From positions 1 to 64,000 of the forward strand of contig JBEULL010000033.1 in assembly GCA_041287365.1 (NCBI GenBank): DNA of 64,000 nt, written 5' to 3'. This DNA is from JAQVIJ01 sp041287365 (lineage in GTDB: Bacteria > Desulfobacterota > Dissulfuribacteria > Dissulfuribacterales > DYLC01). The notes under the pieces are model-generated. The model was not told the origin of the DNA. It did not search any database and worked only from the letters and a program-made list of their open reading frames with translations. Made by a program: the position numbers and the translations under genes. Shown piece after piece: positions 61,617 through 64,000 of this stretch; positions within the stretch are counted from its first letter, which is position 1, and the number at the start of each line of letters is the position of its first letter.

Positions 61617-62167
61617 CTGAAAATAAAATGAGAAGCACCACCATAATCTGTGTGAGACGAGAAGGCACCGTGGCCCTGGCAGGAGACGGCCAGGTCAGCC
61701 TCGGCAATACCGCTATCAAACACTCGGCAAAAAAACTACGCAGGCTCTACAACAACAAGGTACTGACCGGCTTTGCAGGCGCCACAGCGGACGCCTTCAC
61801 TCTCTTTGGCCGGCTCGAAGAAAAACTGGAACAATACAAAGGCAATCTGTTGCGCGCCTCGGTGGAGCTCTCCAAAGACTGGCGAACGGACCGCATGCTG
61901 CGCCGCCTGGAGGCCATGCTCATTGCGGCAGATGCCCAGTCGTCCCTTTTACTGTCAGGATCGGGTGATGTAATCGAGTCGGATGACGGCATTCTCGCCA
62001 TAGGTTCGGGCGGGCCATATGCCCTGGCTGCGGCACGCGGGCTCATGAAACACACAGCACTTTCAGCAAAAGAGATAGCTGAAGAGGCCCTACATATAGC
62101 GGCATCAATCTGTATATACACCAATGACAACATCACAGTAGAAACACTAGATATTGAAGGGAAATAA
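61613..62167 (+). CDS. hslV: ATP-dependent protease subunit HslV (ClpQ)
   Basis: 184 residues. The catalytic Thr follows a short propeptide (MTENKMRS-TTIICVRREG); an internal ATG at 61628 gives the more usual start. GDGQVSLGNT, GFAGATADAFTLF and AIGSGGPYALAAARGL are signature segments. It forms the proteasome-like double ring capped by HslU, encoded 2 bases downstream. Confidence 0.95.
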   Translation: MTENKMRSTTIICVRREGTVALAGDGQVSLGNTAIKHSAKKLRRLYNNKVLTGFAGATADAFTLFGRLEEKLEQYKGNLLRASVELSKDWRTDRMLRRLEAMLIAADAQSSLLLSGSGDVIESDDGILAIGSGGPYALAAARGLMKHTALSAKEIAEEALHIAASICIYTNDNITVETLDIEGK

Positions 62168-62169
62168 CC

Positions 62170-63492
62170 GTGGAACTTACGCCAAAACAGATAGTCACCG
62201 AACTCGACAAATACATCATCGGCCAGAAAGAGGCCAAGAAGGCCGTGGCACTGGCCCTTCGCAACCGCTGGAGAAGACAACAGGTCACAGGTCCGCTCAA
62301 GGACGAAATCGCGCCCAAAAACATCATTCTCATCGGTCCCACAGGCGTGGGAAAGACGGAAATCGCTCGCAGGCTGGCCAAACTCGCCAACTCACCCTTT
62401 CTCAAGGTGGAGGCCACGAAGTTTACGGAAGTGGGATATGTGGGCAGGGATGTAGAGTCTATAATTCGAGATCTTGTGCATATTGCAGTGGATATGATCA
62501 AGAATCAGGAACGGTCTCAGGTGGAAGAAAAGGCCAAGGCAATGGCGGAGGAACAGGTATTGGACCTGCTTCTGCCCAAACGCATCGAGGACACCGAGGC
62601 AGAATTCAACACCACTCGAGAAAAGTTCCGTGAGATGCTGCGAGACGGCAAATTCAATGATCGTGTGGTGGAGATGGAGATAAGCCAAAAACCACCGGCA
62701 GGCCCCATGATGGAGGTTTTTGCGGTCACCGGCATGGAGGATATGCAGAACAACCTGCAGGAGATACTTTCCGGCATATTCCCGGGCAAAAAGAAGCGGC
62801 GCAAGCTCAAGGTGTCGGAGGCGCTCAGGCTCTTACAACAGGAAGCGGCTGCCAAGCTCATAGACATGGAAAAGGTCACGGAGCAGGCAGTGGCCATGGT
62901 GGAGCAATCCGGCATCGTTTTTCTGGACGAAATCGACAAGATTGCGGCAAAGGGAAGTGGACACGGCCCTGATGTCTCCAGAGAAGGTGTGCAACGTGAC
63001 CTCCTGCCCATAGTGGAGGGCACCACCGTACACACCAAATACGGCTCCGTGCGCACGGATCATATCCTTTTCATAGCAAGCGGCGCATTTCATGTCTCGA
63101 AGCCTTCCGACCTGCTCCCTGAGCTGCAAGGCAGATTTCCCATTCGTGTAGAACTCCACTCATTGACACAAGAGGACTTCAAACGCATACTGCTGGAGCC
63201 GGAAAACGCCCTGATCCTTCAATACCAGGCCCTGTTGGCAACAGAAGGCATAAAAATCGTTTTCAACGATGAAGCCATCGAGGAAATCGCCCGCATCGCC
63301 TGCGATATAAACGAAAAGACCGAAAACATCGGAGCAAGGCGGCTGCACACGGTGCTGGAAAGGCTTCTGGAAGAGGTGTCATTCAACGCCCCTGACATGG
63401 GGCCACAGCAGATTGACATCACATCCAACTACGTTCGGGAACGGCTCAAGGATATCGTCAAGGATCAAGATTTGAGCAGGTTCATTTTATAA
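62170..63492 (+). CDS. hslU: ATP-dependent protease ATPase subunit HslU (ClpY)
   Basis: 440 residues from GTG 62170. LTPKQIVTELDKYIIGQ front, Walker A GPTGVGKTEIARRLA, the pore motif GYVGRD, an inserted I-domain (about 110-240), Walker B FLDEIDKI and a C-terminal end FIL that docks into HslV. Normal length. Confidence 0.97.
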   Translation: MELTPKQIVTELDKYIIGQKEAKKAVALALRNRWRRQQVTGPLKDEIAPKNIILIGPTGVGKTEIARRLAKLANSPFLKVEATKFTEVGYVGRDVESIIRDLVHIAVDMIKNQERSQVEEKAKAMAEEQVLDLLLPKRIEDTEAEFNTTREKFREMLRDGKFNDRVVEMEISQKPPAGPMMEVFAVTGMEDMQNNLQEILSGIFPGKKKRRKLKVSEALRLLQQEAAAKLIDMEKVTEQAVAMVEQSGIVFLDEIDKIAAKGSGHGPDVSREGVQRDLLPIVEGTTVHTKYGSVRTDHILFIASGAFHVSKPSDLLPELQGRFPIRVELHSLTQEDFKRILLEPENALILQYQALLATEGIKIVFNDEAIEEIARIACDINEKTENIGARRLHTVLERLLEEVSFNAPDMGPQQIDITSNYVRERLKDIVKDQDLSRFIL

Positions 63493-63506
63493 TTCTGGAG
63501 AAACCC

Positions 63507-64000
63507 ATGACACTTGAAGACAACAGTATCAGGGCACATATCCTCACAGAGGCCCTACCCTATATTCAACGATTTTACGGCAAGACCATCGTCATCAAAT
63601 ACGGCGGACATGCCATGAAGGATGAGCGGCTCAAGGCACAGTTCGCTCAGGATGTGACTCTCATGAAATATGTAGGCATAAATCCCGTGATAGTGCATGG
63701 CGGAGGGCCTCAGATATCCCGCACACTGGAACGCATGGGCATTCAGCCCACATTCATCGAAGGTCAGCGAGTCACCGATGACGAGACAATGAGTGTGGTG
63801 GAGATGGTCCTGGTAGGCACGGTCAACAAGGAGATAGTCGGGCTCATCAACAGCCACGGAGCGCGTGCGGTAGGGCTTTCCGGCCGGGACGGTGACCTGA
63901 TTCAGGCGGAACGCATGAAGATATACCGGTATTCCGGCGACGAACGCCCTACTGAGATCATCGACATAGGCCGTGTGGGCAAGGTGGTCAAAGTCAACAC
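63507..64000 (+). CDS. argB: Acetylglutamate kinase, 5' part (cut by window edge)
   Basis: The first 164 codons are visible from ATG 63507 behind CTGGAG. The start resembles acetylglutamate kinases: VIKYGGHAM, the substrate loop VHGGGPQIS, EGQRVTDDETM and GLSGRDGDLI. It phosphorylates N-acetylglutamate in arginine synthesis. It runs out of the window after VVKVNT. It lies 14 bases after hslU and may be in the same operon. Confidence 0.95.
   Translation, partial: MTLEDNSIRAHILTEALPYIQRFYGKTIVIKYGGHAMKDERLKAQFAQDVTLMKYVGINPVIVHGGGPQISRTLERMGIQPTFIEGQRVTDDETMSVVEMVLVGTVNKEIVGLINSHGARAVGLSGRDGDLIQAERMKIYRYSGDERPTEIIDIGRVGKVVKVN

Overview
The window is a chromosomal segment of a Gram-negative, anaerobe-like bacterium, most probably of the Desulfobacterota (old Deltaproteobacteria). 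This rests on gene content and order: a separate F0 ATP synthase operon whose c subunit has a signal peptide, System II cytochrome c maturation (ResB/CcsA), ftsH-folP-cdaA-cdaR-glmM, ispE-tRNAGln-prs-rplY-pth, xerC-hslV-hslU, sigma-54 signalling and a probable selenoprotein. Genus cannot be decided from the sequence. No insertion sequence, prophage or CRISPR array was seen.

Layout. 1-0.35 kb: the 5' end of a leftward 16S rRNA gene with two tandem sigma-70 promoters. 0.35-5.4 kb (minus): resB, ccsA, tatA, a sugar-phosphate nucleotidyltransferase, a nitrilase/HldE-C fusion and a DUF202 protein. 5.7-7.6 kb (minus): atpZ-atpI-atpB-atpE with a clear terminator. 8.0-21.4 kb (plus): a 13-kb accessory gene train behind a good sigma-54 promoter. 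It holds a UspA-like protein, a TauE/SafE permease, a TIGR02186 membrane protein, three large pyruvate-phosphate-dikinase-like proteins, a lone receiver, a histidine kinase and an NtrC-type activator. 21.4-23.2 kb (minus): coiled-coil protein, metallophosphoesterase and a doubtful small ORF. 23.3-26.6 kb (plus): nagZ, a fourth paralogue that has lost the dikinase domains, and a tyrosine-phosphatase/Cys-cluster fusion. 26.6-30.2 kb: a lone receiver, a small membrane protein, a PAS histidine kinase and a TIGR01777 epimerase.

30-37 kb (minus): ftsH-folP-cdaA-cdaR-glmM-LOG (protein quality control, folate, c-di-AMP and cell-wall precursor). 37-53 kb (plus): mostly housekeeping genes, namely amrS, tRNA-Val, a SYLF protein, RibD-like reductase, HD phosphohydrolase, a UshA-like gene with an in-frame TGA (probable selenocysteine), a GlcF-like Fe-S protein, rlmE, purC, a nuclease, DUF1844, ispE, tRNA-Gln, prs, rplY, pth, hisH, hisF, NamZ-like, an unknown protein and a lysozyme-like protein. 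53-60.4 kb (minus): minor pilin/PilY1 operon. 60.6-64 kb (plus): xerC-hslV-hslU-argB (cut by the window edge).

The most novel content is the 8-26.6 kb region. Three proteins keep the ATP-grasp domain and the phosphohistidine swivel domain of PEP synthase/PPDK, but the PEP/pyruvate barrel is replaced by a shared, unrecognised C-terminal domain of about 270 residues. A fourth protein has only the flanking N- and C-terminal domains. Two-component proteins and phosphatases are interleaved, which suggests a phosphotransfer or signalling system of unknown substrate. The second strong novelty is the CxxU-type UGA codon at 40692-40694.
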